Source: Prevotella sp. CAG:1058
Lineage (GTDB): Bacteria; Bacteroidota; Bacteroidia; Bacteroidales; Bacteroidaceae
NCBI GenBank assembly: GCA_000433175.1
Contig: HF986638.1
Span: forward strand, 1-6,508
Length of the DNA stretch: 6,508 nt
Direction: 5' to 3'
Shown: positions 6,438 to 6,508 of the stretch, one piece after another
How the letters are laid out: every line of letters starts with the position of its first letter
Numbering within the stretch: the first letter of the stretch is position 1
The notes under the pieces: generated by a model
Told to the model about the DNA's origin: nothing
Databases searched by the model: none
The model's input: the letters and a program-made list of their open reading frames with translations, nothing else
Program-made: the position numbers and the translations under genes

Positions 6438-6508
6438 TAGTGCTGATTTATAAAGATTTACAAACAATAATCGGGTTCATCCGCAGTTTGTTTGGATGTT
6501 AGAATCAT

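Larger units (their letters stand above)
6278..6508. other. Right flank: divergent upstream region, no gene
   Basis: There is no gene of convincing length. The region separates the leftward nuclease-helicase operon from something transcribed rightward beyond the window. It contains a 10-bp palindrome TTATGCATAA (6359-6368), the motif GTGAGTTCGAT (6375-6385) and a + strand promoter at 6407-6437. A frame of about 35 codons around 6396-6500 is open on the + strand, but it has no credible start and overlaps the promoter, so I do not call it. Confidence 0.5.

Noticed and set aside
6396..6500. 35-codon + strand frame in the right flank
   Set aside because: It overlaps the outward promoter, lacks a good start codon and its peptide is not recognisable; more likely untranslated promoter region.
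1..6508. CRISPR array, tRNA/rRNA genes, retron or reverse-transcriptase signature
   Set aside because: I looked for regularly spaced repeats, cloverleaf-like segments and a YxDD polymerase motif and saw none in any reading frame provided by the sequence.

Overview
The window looks like an accessory 'defense island' from a Bacteroidetes genome, most likely Bacteroides, Parabacteroides or Prevotella. Three things point there: AT-rich DNA, no clear Shine-Dalgarno sequences before the genes, and promoter elements of the Bacteroidetes type (TAnnTTTG at -7, and one with a TTG 20 bases upstream). No phage structural gene, transposase, CRISPR array or tRNA is visible.

Left part (1-1838, + strand): a short flank of unclear coding status is followed by a promoter with a perfect TAnnTTTG element. 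Next comes a two-gene unit. The first gene encodes an OLD/AAA15-type ABC-like ATPase (432 aa) and the second, 4 bases later, a TOPRIM-like RloB-family protein. This pairing resembles RloA/RloB and the AbiL abortive-infection pair (AbiLi/AbiLii), and is related in design to PARIS. The RloB partner has only 108 codons. It keeps the catalytic-looking N-terminal half (GEGETE and DMD motifs) but lacks the C-terminal half, so the module appears broken at about 1815-1830.

Middle part (1839-3218): a convergent 332-aa gene on the - strand carries cysteines and histidines in a treble-clef/HNH-like pattern near its N-terminus. Its function is not known to me. Behind it lies a 284-bp gene-free stretch holding an almost perfect 18-bp hairpin, a strongly strand-asymmetric T-rich tract, and one copy of a GAGTTCGAT motif.

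Right part (3219-6277, - strand): a two-gene operon coupled by an ATGA overlap. The first gene encodes a PD-(D/E)xK-like nuclease resembling HamA/DUF1837, and the second a 769-aa SF2 helicase resembling HamB. Together they read as a complete Hachiman-type (AbpAB-like) anti-phage system, in which the helicase is expected to sense DNA and control the nuclease. Upstream of it (6278-6508) there is another copy of the GAGTTCGAT motif and an outward-facing + strand promoter that must serve something beyond the window edge.

The window therefore seems to be a stack of independently acquired defense genes: a decayed AbiL/RloAB-like unit, an uncharacterised zinc-finger gene, and an apparently intact Hachiman-like operon. 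The left module is visibly less AT-rich than the middle and right genes, which supports separate origins.
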